A stretch of DNA of 15,354 bases from Saprospiraceae bacterium (GTDB lineage Bacteria > Bacteroidota > Bacteroidia > Chitinophagales > Saprospiraceae): the NCBI GenBank assembly GCA_013001805.1, contig JABDLW010000792.1:1-15354 (forward strand), written 5' to 3'. A program made the position numbers and the translations under genes. Of the stretch, positions 8,378 to 15,333 are shown in pieces (positions within the stretch are counted from its first letter, which is position 1; every line of letters starts with the position of its first letter). The notes beneath the pieces are model-generated. The model made no database searches. It was not told the origin of the DNA and worked only from the letters and a program-made list of their open reading frames with translations.

Positions 8378-9436
8378 TTGAAATCGACTATTCTCGCGAT
8401 TGCCAAGATGCTGGTATTTTTGGCCGTAGGGTTGACGATTTTGTGGCTTTTGTATAATAACTTAAATGTTAAATTCATAGCTGAATGCGCGCTGAAGGGC
8501 ATACCAGAGAGTGAGTGTAGCTTGCTGGATAAGTTATATCAAGACCTCAGGTCAGCCAATGTCTTTTGGCTGGTAATTATTTGCATCTGTTTTTTCATCA
8601 GCAATCTGAGTCGGGCCACCCGATGGCAGCAGTTACTGGCATCACTGGGATATCAGACCAGGTGGGCAAATTCGTTTCATTGTGTGATGATCGGTTACTT
8701 TGCCAATCTGGGATTTCCCCGAATCGGCGAGGTAGTCAGAGCAGGAACCTTCTCTAAATATGAAAATGTTCCGTTCGAAAAGGTGATCGGGACAGTAGCC
8801 ATTGATCGCATCCTGGATGTCATCTGTTTCGGTATCGTATTTCTCCTGGCCCTCCTATTCCAATTTGATTTATTGGGATCCTATATAATCGAAAATGCCC
8901 AGCTGGATCTCGGAAAATTGTTGAATAATTCAATTGCTATTACATTGCTCGCCGTGATCGCGATTGGTCTGGTCCTGGCCTGGTACTATCGGTCCAGATT
9001 AGCAAAAATTAGTCTGTTGAGAAAAGTTATGAGCATGCTAAAAGGTTTTTTGGAAGGTCTGCGCTCACTGCGTAATGTGGAAAAGATATCCCTTCTCATT
9101 TTTTACTCCATCCTTATTTGGGTCATGTACTTTCTGATGACATTCCTATGCTTTAAGTCTTTTGAACCTACCGCACATCTGGGAGTTGATGCCGGCCTTC
9201 TGATATTTGTTTTTGGCAGTTTGGGTATGATCATACCCACTCCCGGAGGCATGGGCAGTTATCATGCGCTGGTGATGGCGGGTCTTGCCCTTTATGGCAT
9301 TAATCAGAATGATGCTTTTTCCTTTGCCATGATCATTTTCTTTACTATCAATATCTTTGGCAATGTCCTTTTTGGATTAATCGCCCTATTTTTATTACCA
9401 GGATACAATCGAAGTTATCAACCTGCCCGTGCCTGA
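8378..9436 (+). CDS. Flippase-like membrane protein, lysylphosphatidylglycerol synthase TM-region family (UPF0104)
   Basis: 352 residues with about eight hydrophobic helices and no soluble catalytic domain. Family signatures are SRATRWQQLL (78-87), GYFANLGFPRIGEVVRAG (106-123), AIDRILD (141-147) and PTPGGMGSYHAL (287-298). It belongs to the AglD/MprF-N-terminal-like flippase family, which is linked to translocation or modification of membrane lipids and lipid-linked sugars; the substrate here is unknown. The start is TTG 8378, 4 bases after panD. I prefer it to ATG 8408 because KSTILAIAKMLVFLAVGL gives the basic residue and full first helix normally seen, and AAGGA lies right before it, although closer than ideal. 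Its stop overlaps the next ATG by one base (TGATG). The operon context with rfaE2 weakly suggests an envelope role. Confidence 0.87.
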   Translation: MKSTILAIAKMLVFLAVGLTILWLLYNNLNVKFIAECALKGIPESECSLLDKLYQDLRSANVFWLVIICICFFISNLSRATRWQQLLASLGYQTRWANSFHCVMIGYFANLGFPRIGEVVRAGTFSKYENVPFEKVIGTVAIDRILDVICFGIVFLLALLFQFDLLGSYIIENAQLDLGKLLNNSIAITLLAVIAIGLVLAWYYRSRLAKISLLRKVMSMLKGFLEGLRSLRNVEKISLLIFYSILIWVMYFLMTFLCFKSFEPTAHLGVDAGLLIFVFGSLGMIIPTPGGMGSYHALVMAGLALYGINQNDAFSFAMIIFFTINIFGNVLFGLIALFLLPGYNRSYQPARA

Positions 9437-9927
9437 TGCTAAATCAAATTCTTGCCAAAATCCAATCATTGCCCGATGCGCTAAATAAGGTGACAGCGTG
9501 GAAGCAGTCAGGTGAAAAGATAATCTGGACCAATGGTGTTTTTGATCTTCTGCACCTGGGTCATATCAAGTATCTCTGTGAAGCTCGTAGTTTGGGTGAC
9601 CGCCTTGTCGTGGGTCTCAACAGTGATGCCAGTGTCCGGCGGCTCAAAGGACCGCATCGACCAATTAACGATCAGGAATCGAGACTGTACCATATGGCGG
9701 CTTTGCAGATGACAGACTTGGTTGTTTTATTTGACCAGGATACTCCGATTGAATGCATTCTCTCACTAAAACCTGATGTATTGGCAAAAGGTGGAGATTA
9801 TGATCCCCGACAGGTTGTAGGAGGAAAAGAAGCGCTGGCCTGGAATGGATCTGTGGTCATTGTACCTTTTGAATCCGGTTTTAGCAGCACAGAAATTATT
9901 CGAAAAATCAAATCTATTCCCGGATGA
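9436..9927 (+). CDS. rfaE2: D-glycero-beta-D-manno-heptose 1-phosphate adenylyltransferase
   Basis: 163 residues, a stand-alone nucleotidyltransferase corresponding to the C-terminal half of E. coli HldE. It would transfer AMP from ATP to heptose 1-phosphate, forming ADP-heptose for the LPS inner core. The cytidylyltransferase-like fold is clear: TNGVFDLLHLGH at 32-43 holds the HxGH nucleotide-binding motif, followed by VGLNSDASVRRLKG (59-72), RPIN (75-78), LKPDVLAKGGDY (111-122), and FSSTEIIRKI (149-158) in place of the usual ST-x-I-I signature. Other family members act on glycerol- or ethanolamine-phosphate, but length and motifs favour RfaE2. The kinase half and other heptose genes are not in this window. 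It begins in the stop of the flippase-like gene (1-base overlap), and its own TGA overlaps the next ATG by 4 bases, so translation is coupled. Confidence 0.92.
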   Translation: MLNQILAKIQSLPDALNKVTAWKQSGEKIIWTNGVFDLLHLGHIKYLCEARSLGDRLVVGLNSDASVRRLKGPHRPINDQESRLYHMAALQMTDLVVLFDQDTPIECILSLKPDVLAKGGDYDPRQVVGGKEALAWNGSVVIVPFESGFSSTEIIRKIKSIPG

Positions 9928-10727
9928 CGACCATACGAGACGTGACGGATTTCCTTGAGGGTATAGCACCACTTCAATATCAGGAACCATATGACAACGC
10001 TGGTCTAATTGTGGGTAGTCACCACAGTGAGGTCCGGGCCGCATTAATTAGCCTGGACACAACGGAAGCAGTAATTGACGAGGCGATTGAATTGGGCTGC
10101 AATTTGGTTGTAGGGCATCATCCCATCATCTTTACGGGCCTAAAAAAGATCAATGGATATCATTACGTAGAGAAGGCGGTGATTAAAGCGATCAAAAACG
10201 ATATTGCGATCTACGCAATTCATACCAATCTTGACAATGTATTGCAGGATGGGGTAAACAGTCAAATTGCTGACAAATTGGGACTTCGGGAGACCCGGAT
10301 TCTTCGACCAAAAGAAATTAATACCATCGGTAGTGGTCTGGTGGGTAAACTCCCAGCGGCTATGCCGTTCAAAGATTTTGAACAATACCTGATGGACCAC
10401 CTTGAATTGTCAGGATTTCGCCGCACCTGTGTTGTACGTGATGTTGTGGAACAGGTTGCCCTTTGTGGTGGTTCCGGGCGCTTCCTCTTGGGCGACGCAA
10501 TTGGCGCTGGTGCCGAGGTTTTTATTTCTGCTGATTTTAAATATCACGAATACTTTGATGCAAACGGTGAGATTACGATCATTGATGTGGGGCATTACGA
10601 AAGCGAAAAATTTACCATTCAATTAGTTCATCGATTGATAACTGGGAAATTTAGTAAATTTGCGGCCTATTGCACAAAAGTGAACACCAATCCAATAACT
10701 TATAACTATAAAAATGGCCACAACTGA
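9924..10727 (+). CDS. Nif3-like dinuclear metal-centre protein, short form
   Basis: 267 residues. All metal-binding positions of the Nif3/YbgI family are visible: GHHPIIF (His65, His66), HTNLD (His100, Asp104) and GHYESE (His224, Glu228), along with PYDNAGL (22-28), CGGSG (181-185) and SADFKYHEYFDA (202-212). The family forms hexameric toroids with two metal ions per subunit; its function is unsettled (formerly called GTP cyclohydrolase 1 type 2). Many Bacteroidota members are about 365 residues, with a PII-like domain inserted between the two halves. Here RILRPKEINTIGSGLVG (125-141) joins the halves directly, so the insert is absent, as in E. coli YbgI (247 residues). Its start overlaps rfaE2 by 4 bases. 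Its C-terminus overlaps the zinc-ribbon gene by 14 bases; the pairing with that gene recurs in many bacteria. Confidence 0.92.
   Translation: MTTIRDVTDFLEGIAPLQYQEPYDNAGLIVGSHHSEVRAALISLDTTEAVIDEAIELGCNLVVGHHPIIFTGLKKINGYHYVEKAVIKAIKNDIAIYAIHTNLDNVLQDGVNSQIADKLGLRETRILRPKEINTIGSGLVGKLPAAMPFKDFEQYLMDHLELSGFRRTCVVRDVVEQVALCGGSGRFLLGDAIGAGAEVFISADFKYHEYFDANGEITIIDVGHYESEKFTIQLVHRLITGKFSKFAAYCTKVNTNPITYNYKNGHN
10655..10662 (+). promoter_or_regulatory. Possible internal promoter (-7 element) before the zinc-ribbon gene
   Basis: TAAATTTG is an exact TAnnTTTG match inside the 3' end of the Nif3 gene, 51 bases before ATG 10714. TTG at 10635-10637 could be the -33 element, although the 17-base gap is a little short. 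It would give the zinc-ribbon gene an extra transcript with a leader of about 45 bases. The match also encodes conserved-looking protein sequence, so chance is possible. Confidence 0.35.
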
Positions 10728-11463
10728 GAAGAGTATTCAGGATCGACTAACGGAGCTCTATGAACTTCAACAGATTGATTCTAAACTAGATGAAATACAG
10801 GTGTTAAAGGGTGAGCTTCCAATGGAAGTGCGAGATTTAGAGGATGAAATCGAGGGATTACAAATCAGGATCTCAAAACTCGAAGACTCTAAAAAAGACC
10901 TGCAAGACGCCATCGCTCAACATCAGGGTAAAATAAAGGAATCGGAGTCGTTGATAGCTAAATACGGTCGACAACTGGATGATGTTAAGAATAACCGGGA
11001 ATATGAGGCTCTTACCAAGGAGATTGAATTGCAGCGACTTGACATTCAGCTATCGGAAAAGCGTATCCGGGAAGTGGAGGTGAGCGTAGGAGCAAAAGAT
11101 GAAACACTGCAGGCTGCAAAGGATAAAATGGCCGAGAAGAACAAAAATCTAGATAATAAAAAGGTCGAACTGGATAAGATTATTGCAAAAACTGAAAAGG
11201 AAGGAAATAAACTGCAAAAGCAAAGTGAGTCTCACCGGAAATCTATCGAAGATCGACTGCTAAAGGCCTATGACCGTGTGCGCTCCTCTTATCGCAACGG
11301 ATTGGCAGTAGTGACGGTGGAGCGAGACGCCTGTGGAGGTTGTTTTAATAAGATTCCACCGCAATTGCAATTGGAAATAAGCTTGCAAAAGAAAATCATT
11401 CTATGTGAGCATTGTGGCCGGATTTTGGTTGATACTACTGTGGTCGAGAAGGTCGAAAACTAG
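10714..11463 (+). CDS. Coiled-coil protein with C-terminal C4 zinc ribbon (CT398/DUF164-like)
   Basis: 249 residues. Residues about 10-185 are a long, charged heptad-rich coiled coil that should fold as a helical hairpin; the conserved family stretch NNREYEALTKEI sits at 93-104. The C-terminal zinc ribbon has Cys207 and Cys210 (CGGC) and Cys231 and Cys234 (CEHC), spaced for one zinc ion. The architecture matches the family typified by Chlamydia CT398 and Helicobacter HP0958, the latter reported to act in flagellar and RpoN-related functions. A general role is unclear, and nucleic-acid or protein scaffolding is usually suggested. No flagellar genes are present here. It is the last gene of the panD operon, overlapping Nif3 by 14 bases, and may also have its own promoter at 10655-10662. 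Confidence 0.9.
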   Translation: MATTEKSIQDRLTELYELQQIDSKLDEIQVLKGELPMEVRDLEDEIEGLQIRISKLEDSKKDLQDAIAQHQGKIKESESLIAKYGRQLDDVKNNREYEALTKEIELQRLDIQLSEKRIREVEVSVGAKDETLQAAKDKMAEKNKNLDNKKVELDKIIAKTEKEGNKLQKQSESHRKSIEDRLLKAYDRVRSSYRNGLAVVTVERDACGGCFNKIPPQLQLEISLQKKIILCEHCGRILVDTTVVEKVEN

Positions 11464-11561
11464 AATCAATCTCGTTTCACACTGAATCGGCGCCCCCTCG
11501 CACAATAATTAGCCCTCCACGGTGTTAAAAATTGTATTATGAACGTTTCCAGGTTAATCAT

Positions 11562-11583
11562 AATTGACGAATATTTGTCAATT
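11562..11583. promoter_or_regulatory. 22-bp near-perfect palindrome upstream of the TPR gene, candidate operator
   Basis: The arms AATTGAC (11562-11568) and GTCAATT (11577-11583) flank G-AATATT-T. Ten of eleven base pairs are symmetric; only G11569/T11576 breaks the dyad. It covers AATATTTG (11570-11577), one base off the TAnnTTTG -7 element, and ends 23 bases before ATG 11607. The dyad size fits a dimeric helix-turn-helix regulator. In RNA the mismatch becomes a G-U pair, so a hairpin with loop AAUAUU is also possible. Confidence 0.5.
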
Positions 11584-11606
11584 GATTGTTCAAGGTTATC
11601 AGCCGG

Positions 11607-13136
11607 ATGCGTATAGGCATCACACTTACAGCGTTAGCGCAACGGATTAAATCTACCTTCCCTATTTTTCTGTTAACCCTCACTGCAACGGGTTCGAGTT
11701 GGGGTGTCAATTACTTTGAATATACACCCACAGCGGTAGAAACTTACGATCTCATTTTTTCTTTGCGGTTCAATGAGGCAAGAAGTAAGCTGGTGACTTT
11801 GCGACTTACCGAACCGGAAAACCTTATATCACAGAGTCTGGCAAACTACATGGATTGTCTATCCATATTTATTGGTGAGCAAGAAGAAACCTATGAAAAA
11901 TTGCGGCAGAATAAGGAGCTAAGGCTGGCTGCAATCCGGGATGGAGACCGGAATTCTCCATACTACTTGTATACACAGGCAGATATTCATCTTCAGTGGG
12001 CAATCACCCGGGTAAAGTTTGAAGACTATTTTCAGGCAGTCATGGAAATCAAGCGGGCTTTCAATTTGCTCACGAAAAATCAGGAGCTTTTTCCTGACTT
12101 TATGCCCAACTTAAAGAACCTTGGTTTACTACATGCCCTGATAGGAACCGTACCAGATCAATATCGCTGGGGACTAAAATTATTGGGGATGTCAGGCACC
12201 ATTGCCCAGGGTCGATCAGAAATCGAAGAGGTGCTGGCATATTCTGAAAAACAATCTTTTGTCTTTCGCGATGAAGCCTATGTAATGTACGCCTATTTGC
12301 TACTACATTTGGAAAACAAAGGTGAGGAAGCCTGGCAAATGATTGAACGATCAACCATTGACGCGAAAACAAATCCGCTGGCATGCTTCGTCAAAGCCAA
12401 TGTGGCCATGCAAACCGGCCGCAACGATCAGGCTATTGAAATACTTAGGGCGAAACCAGAGGGTGAGAAGTATTTTCCCTTTCCATACCTACATTTTATG
12501 GAGGGTGTTGCCAGATTAAACAAATTGGAAAAGGGAGCGGACCAGTATCTGAATCGATTTTTGCGTGAAACCCGAGGTCAGCATTATATCAAAGAGGCAT
12601 ATCAAAAATTGGCCTGGTACGAGGTAGTACACAATCATCCGGATCGATACCTTCGGTATATGGAGGCATGCAAGGTGCATGGTGCCAGTGTAATCGATGA
12701 AGATCTGACAGCCCTGCACGAGGCTCGATTAAACCGGGTGCCCGACCGGCATTTACTTACAGCGAGAATCTTGTTTGATGGCGGATATATTGACAAGGCC
12801 CGGCACTATCTCGAGACAAAAGCACCAAGAAATTACGAATCTCAGGAGTATCAATTGGAGTACTATTACCGTTTGGGGAGAATTCATCACCGGCTTGATC
12901 ATTTCGAAGAAGCTTTAGAATATTATGAAATGACGATTTCTAACGGAGAGTTTGAGAGTTATTACTTTGCCTGCAACGCTGCGCTGATGAGTGGTACCAT
13001 CAAGGAGAAATTGGGTCAATATGAACAAGCCAAGTCCTATTTTGAAAAGACCTTATCAATTAAACCGGATGAATATCGCAATAGCTTGCACCAAAAGGCA
13101 AAAGCCGGCTTAAACCGGCTGGAGGATCACTATTAA
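11607..13136 (+). CDS. Exported tetratricopeptide-repeat protein of unknown function
   Basis: I choose ATG 11607 (509 residues), which begins a signal-like stretch: basic residues, then FPIFLLTLTATGSSWG. The frame also opens at TTG 11586, inside the region next to the palindrome, which I consider less likely. The mature protein is almost entirely helical with TPR-like repeats. The clearest are near the C-terminus (YRLGRIHHRLDHFEEALEYY; then LGQYEQAKSYFEKTLSIKPD). A central segment, about residues 180-202, reads GTVPDQYRW followed by GLKLLGMSGTIAQG. That pattern recalls the IML2/TPR_39 type of repeat protein, but this is recollection and uncertain. Such exported TPR proteins act as scaffolds in the periplasm or at the outer membrane; no partner is evident. 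A hairpin-forming repeat (AGCCGG 13103-13108, CCGGCT 13115-13120) lies just before the stop. Confidence 0.8.
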   Translation: MRIGITLTALAQRIKSTFPIFLLTLTATGSSWGVNYFEYTPTAVETYDLIFSLRFNEARSKLVTLRLTEPENLISQSLANYMDCLSIFIGEQEETYEKLRQNKELRLAAIRDGDRNSPYYLYTQADIHLQWAITRVKFEDYFQAVMEIKRAFNLLTKNQELFPDFMPNLKNLGLLHALIGTVPDQYRWGLKLLGMSGTIAQGRSEIEEVLAYSEKQSFVFRDEAYVMYAYLLLHLENKGEEAWQMIERSTIDAKTNPLACFVKANVAMQTGRNDQAIEILRAKPEGEKYFPFPYLHFMEGVARLNKLEKGADQYLNRFLRETRGQHYIKEAYQKLAWYEVVHNHPDRYLRYMEACKVHGASVIDEDLTALHEARLNRVPDRHLLTARILFDGGYIDKARHYLETKAPRNYESQEYQLEYYYRLGRIHHRLDHFEEALEYYEMTISNGEFESYYFACNAALMSGTIKEKLGQYEQAKSYFEKTLSIKPDEYRNSLHQKAKAGLNRLEDHY

Positions 13137-13310
13137 ATGTAATCTGGCTGTAAGGTTTCCTGATGGTGTCTGATTCTAAGTGGTGTGCTTTTAGTACGGT
13201 TGGAAGTGTATTGTAAGGCGTAGAAGACTTTGACTCGCTCAACAATTTATTCGAGCGCAGTAGGTTATTATGGTCTTAAAGAGGGGGCATCTAACTAGTA
13301 AATTACTCCA

Positions 13311-13457
13311 CTAGTGACTGCCGAAAAACATGTAAGCCAGCAAACTGACAAATCCGATCATGACCACCACAGCGATGATGGTTATTAACCGGGCGTCTTC
13401 TTTGCTCTTTTGTGCTAAATATTCATTGGCAGAATTGTGTGTAGAAGTGTTTTCCAT
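13311..13457 (-). CDS. 48-residue single-pass membrane protein, unknown
   Basis: On the minus strand, ATG at 13457-13455 opens 48 codons ending in TAG at 13313-13311. The N-terminal half is polar (MENTSTHNSANEYLAQKSKED), followed by a basic residue and one strong hydrophobic helix, about residues 24-45 (LITIIAVVVMIGFVSLLAYMFF), then GSH. The layout suggests a cytosolic N-terminus and one membrane span. It lies in a 739-base gap that is otherwise empty. A promoter-like TTGACT/TATATT pair sits about 55-60 bases upstream on the same strand, which supports a real gene. I do not recognise a family. Small membrane proteins of this sort often modulate transporters or respiratory complexes, but nothing here points to a partner. 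Confidence 0.6.
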   Translation of the reverse strand: MENTSTHNSANEYLAQKSKEDARLITIIAVVVMIGFVSLLAYMFFGSH

Positions 13458-13807
13458 ACTGATCTATTTTTAGAAGACATTAGAAAAAATATTAATCAGT
13501 TTCGATTGTGTCTCAGCCTAATATAAGCTTTTTCTTGCTAAAAGTCAAGAGTATTATCTGCTGATGTAGCGGCAAATCGAGCGCCTATTTTACTGAGCGA
13601 AGATTTCAGTATTTCTATCTGGAAAAATTTCATTGTCAGCTGTAAATCAATATGTACGTTTCTTGGTTAGCCTTCCCCATTATTAAAGTTCAAAGCTAAT
13701 GTGAGGACATTTTTTGCATCCTCATACACTATTAGATATACGCTGACATTTCATCTGGAAAAGATCCTTCATCGTCATAGTAGTTTTTTTGGTTAAGTTT
13801 ATCAGCC
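13458..13807. other. Non-coding stretch between the small minus-strand gene and the BNR lipoprotein gene
   Basis: I see no convincing gene here on either strand; the longest plus-strand ATG frame I noted is about 15 codons. It holds the minus-strand promoter at 13520-13548 and a weak 6-bp hairpin (TGAGGA 13702-13707, TCCTCA 13719-13724). The stretch 13137-13310 on the other side of the small gene is also without a gene; it has only a weak CGCTC/GAGCG hairpin (13236-13257). Confidence 0.55.
13520..13548 (-). promoter_or_regulatory. Sigma-70-like promoter for the 48-residue membrane protein
   Basis: Read on the minus strand, TTGACT (13548-13543) and TATATT (13525-13520) are separated by exactly 17 bases. 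This is close to the classic -35/-10 layout. The downstream box also reads TATATTAG, one base off the phylum's TAnnTTTG element. The leader to the ATG at 13457 would be about 55 bases. Confidence 0.45.
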
Positions 13808-13842
13808 AGGCACCTTCTGCGAATACTACCCGGAAGGTGCCT
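13808..13842. repeat. 10-bp perfect inverted repeat upstream of the BNR lipoprotein gene
   Basis: AGGCACCTTC (13808-13817) is the exact reverse complement of GAAGGTGCCT (13833-13842), with 15 bases between. It ends 13 bases before the -7 element at 13855, so its right arm overlaps where the -33 element should lie. No T-run follows on either strand, which makes a terminator unlikely. An operator or a structured RNA from another transcript are the alternatives. Confidence 0.5.
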
Positions 13843-13854
13843 CTGGTATTTGAA

Positions 13855-13862
13855 TATATTTG
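13855..13862 (+). promoter_or_regulatory. Bacteroidota -7 element for the BNR lipoprotein gene
   Basis: TATATTTG is an exact TAnnTTTG match. Transcription would begin about 5-8 bases later, leaving a leader of only about 6-10 bases before ATG 13876. No TTTG is found at -33, where the inverted repeat at 13808-13842 lies instead; the promoter may need an activator or be weak. Confidence 0.5.
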
Positions 13863-13875
13863 AGTCGTAAGCATT

Positions 13876-15195
13876 ATGAAACTTTATTCACTCCTTCTTT
13901 TGACTTCGTGGGTCATTACCTCTTGTGGGATTACTGTAGAGGAGTCAGAACCAAAGCAACCATTAGTCCCGGCGGAGTCATATGAGAGCCTTAGCTCAGA
14001 TGGAGCCTGGTGTTGGTTTAGTGATCCACGAGCAGTATACTATAAAGGCAATCGCGAACAACTTTATTTCGGCCACGTCAATAGCCTCGGTGATGTGATG
14101 ATAGGCTCCAGAGATATGGTTTCGCACAAAGTACAAAGTTTCGTATTGCATGATACGCTAGAAGTAGATGACCATAACGTACCTTCGATCCTGGTCCTTC
14201 CATCAGGGCATCTGTTGGCTTTTTACAATGAACACAATGGACACGTTTTCATGCGCAAGAGTACCAGAACGGAAGATGTCACTGCCTGGGATCAGGAGCA
14301 AATCATTTCGCAGGCAAATGATACTTTCAATTACTGCTATACAAATCCAGCCAGGCTCAGTGACGAAAATGGCCGTATCTTCTTGGTCGGAAGAAAAGTG
14401 GGACCTACCCGCTCATTTGAACATTGGCAGCACTATTTAAGATTCAGCAACGATGAAGGGCAGACCTGGAGCGATGAACTTACTCTGCTGGATAATCAGG
14501 GTCGTCAAAATCCACCATATTTGAAGATTACGACCGATCATCGAGGACGAATCGACTTCTTATTTACAGACGGGCATCCCAAAATTGGATCCGATGTTTC
14601 TACCTATCATATGTACTATCAAGGTGACAGCTTTTATCAAACTAGCGGTGATCCCATTTGTCCCATAGAAAAACTACCCATCGCGATTAAATCGGTTAAT
14701 AAGGTCTATGATGCAGTACCTACTCAAATACGGTCCTGGATTTGGGATATCGCATTAAAGGATGGAAAACCTGTGATTACCTATGCCAGATATCACTCTG
14801 AACATGATCACATTTACCACTATGCACACTGGAATGGTGATCAATGGGAGGATCATGAAATAGTAAATAGTGGAAGCTGGATGCCATCATTATGGCAGGG
14901 AGATGTGGTAAGAGAAGCACATTATTCGGGAGGTATTGTGTTGAACCATGCTGATCCCACGGAAATCTTCCTATCGAGAAACATCGCCGGAAAATTTGAA
15001 ATGGAACGACGCAGGTTGCTTCCTACCGGTAGATGGTCATCTACTCCAATTACCGAAAACTCAACCGTAAATAATGTCCGGCCCTATGTGGTGGATCAAT
15101 GTCCGCCGGGTCAAACCATCTTACTATGGATGCATGGATTGTATCGTCACTATACGGAATTCGACGTGGAGATTAAGATGGGCATTATTAAATAA
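13876..15195 (+). CDS. BNR-repeat lipoprotein, candidate polysaccharide-active beta-propeller
   Basis: 439 residues. The lipoprotein signal ends at VITSC, with Cys17 as the acylation site, so the protein is membrane-anchored on the periplasmic or outer face. The mature part matches the BNR_4-type beta-propeller family: WCWFSDPRAVYY (45-56), LYFGHVNSLGDVMIGS (63-78), DDHNVPSILVLPSGHLLAFY (98-117), an Asp-box SNDEGQTW (191-198) and FTDGHP (230-235). Related propellers include sialidase-like proteins and polysaccharide lyases such as the ulvan lyase families. Conserved His, Tyr and Arg residues leave a lyase or hydrolase role open, but I cannot assign a substrate. No SusC/SusD pair, sulfatase or other carbohydrate enzyme lies next to it, so it is not visibly part of a polysaccharide-utilisation locus. 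ATG 13876 sits just after the promoter element. Confidence 0.82.
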   Translation: MKLYSLLLLTSWVITSCGITVEESEPKQPLVPAESYESLSSDGAWCWFSDPRAVYYKGNREQLYFGHVNSLGDVMIGSRDMVSHKVQSFVLHDTLEVDDHNVPSILVLPSGHLLAFYNEHNGHVFMRKSTRTEDVTAWDQEQIISQANDTFNYCYTNPARLSDENGRIFLVGRKVGPTRSFEHWQHYLRFSNDEGQTWSDELTLLDNQGRQNPPYLKITTDHRGRIDFLFTDGHPKIGSDVSTYHMYYQGDSFYQTSGDPICPIEKLPIAIKSVNKVYDAVPTQIRSWIWDIALKDGKPVITYARYHSEHDHIYHYAHWNGDQWEDHEIVNSGSWMPSLWQGDVVREAHYSGGIVLNHADPTEIFLSRNIAGKFEMERRRLLPTGRWSSTPITENSTVNNVRPYVVDQCPPGQTILLWMHGLYRHYTEFDVEIKMGIIK

Positions 15196-15224
15196 TCGTG
15201 AGGGCGATTAATTCTGAAGAATCG

Positions 15225-15232
15225 TATATTTG
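15225..15232 (+). promoter_or_regulatory. Bacteroidota -7 element upstream of the tRNA gene
   Basis: TATATTTG is an exact TAnnTTTG match, about 100 bases before the tRNA 5' end and 30 bases after the BNR gene stop. It probably drives a pre-tRNA with a leader of roughly 95 bases that RNase P would remove. No clear -33 element is seen. Confidence 0.4.
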
Positions 15233-15333
15233 CCGTCCGATTTACGATCGCTGTTCAAAAGGAATAGTGAAAGCAATGCAGCAGCCTCCTGGCATGATGG
15301 CCCGGATAGGCAGCTTCGATACACTTATTTGAT

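Noticed and set aside
13060..13245. Minus-strand frame of 61 codons across the 3' end of the TPR gene.
   Set aside because: It overlaps the real gene, has no signal, motif or ribosome site, and its composition looks like a shadow frame.
13236..13257. CGCTC/GAGCG hairpin after the TPR gene as a terminator.
   Set aside because: Only 5 bp with a 12-base loop and no T-run.
15290..15330. TTCGATAC-like sequence that might be the T-loop of a second tRNA upstream.
   Set aside because: The flanking bases do not form a 5-bp T-stem and no acceptor or anticodon arm can be folded.
15268..15333. A 21-codon frame from GTG 15268 with an AAGGA before it, just upstream of the tRNA.
   Set aside because: Very short, lies in the likely pre-tRNA leader, and has no recognisable protein character; frames next to tRNA genes are often spurious.
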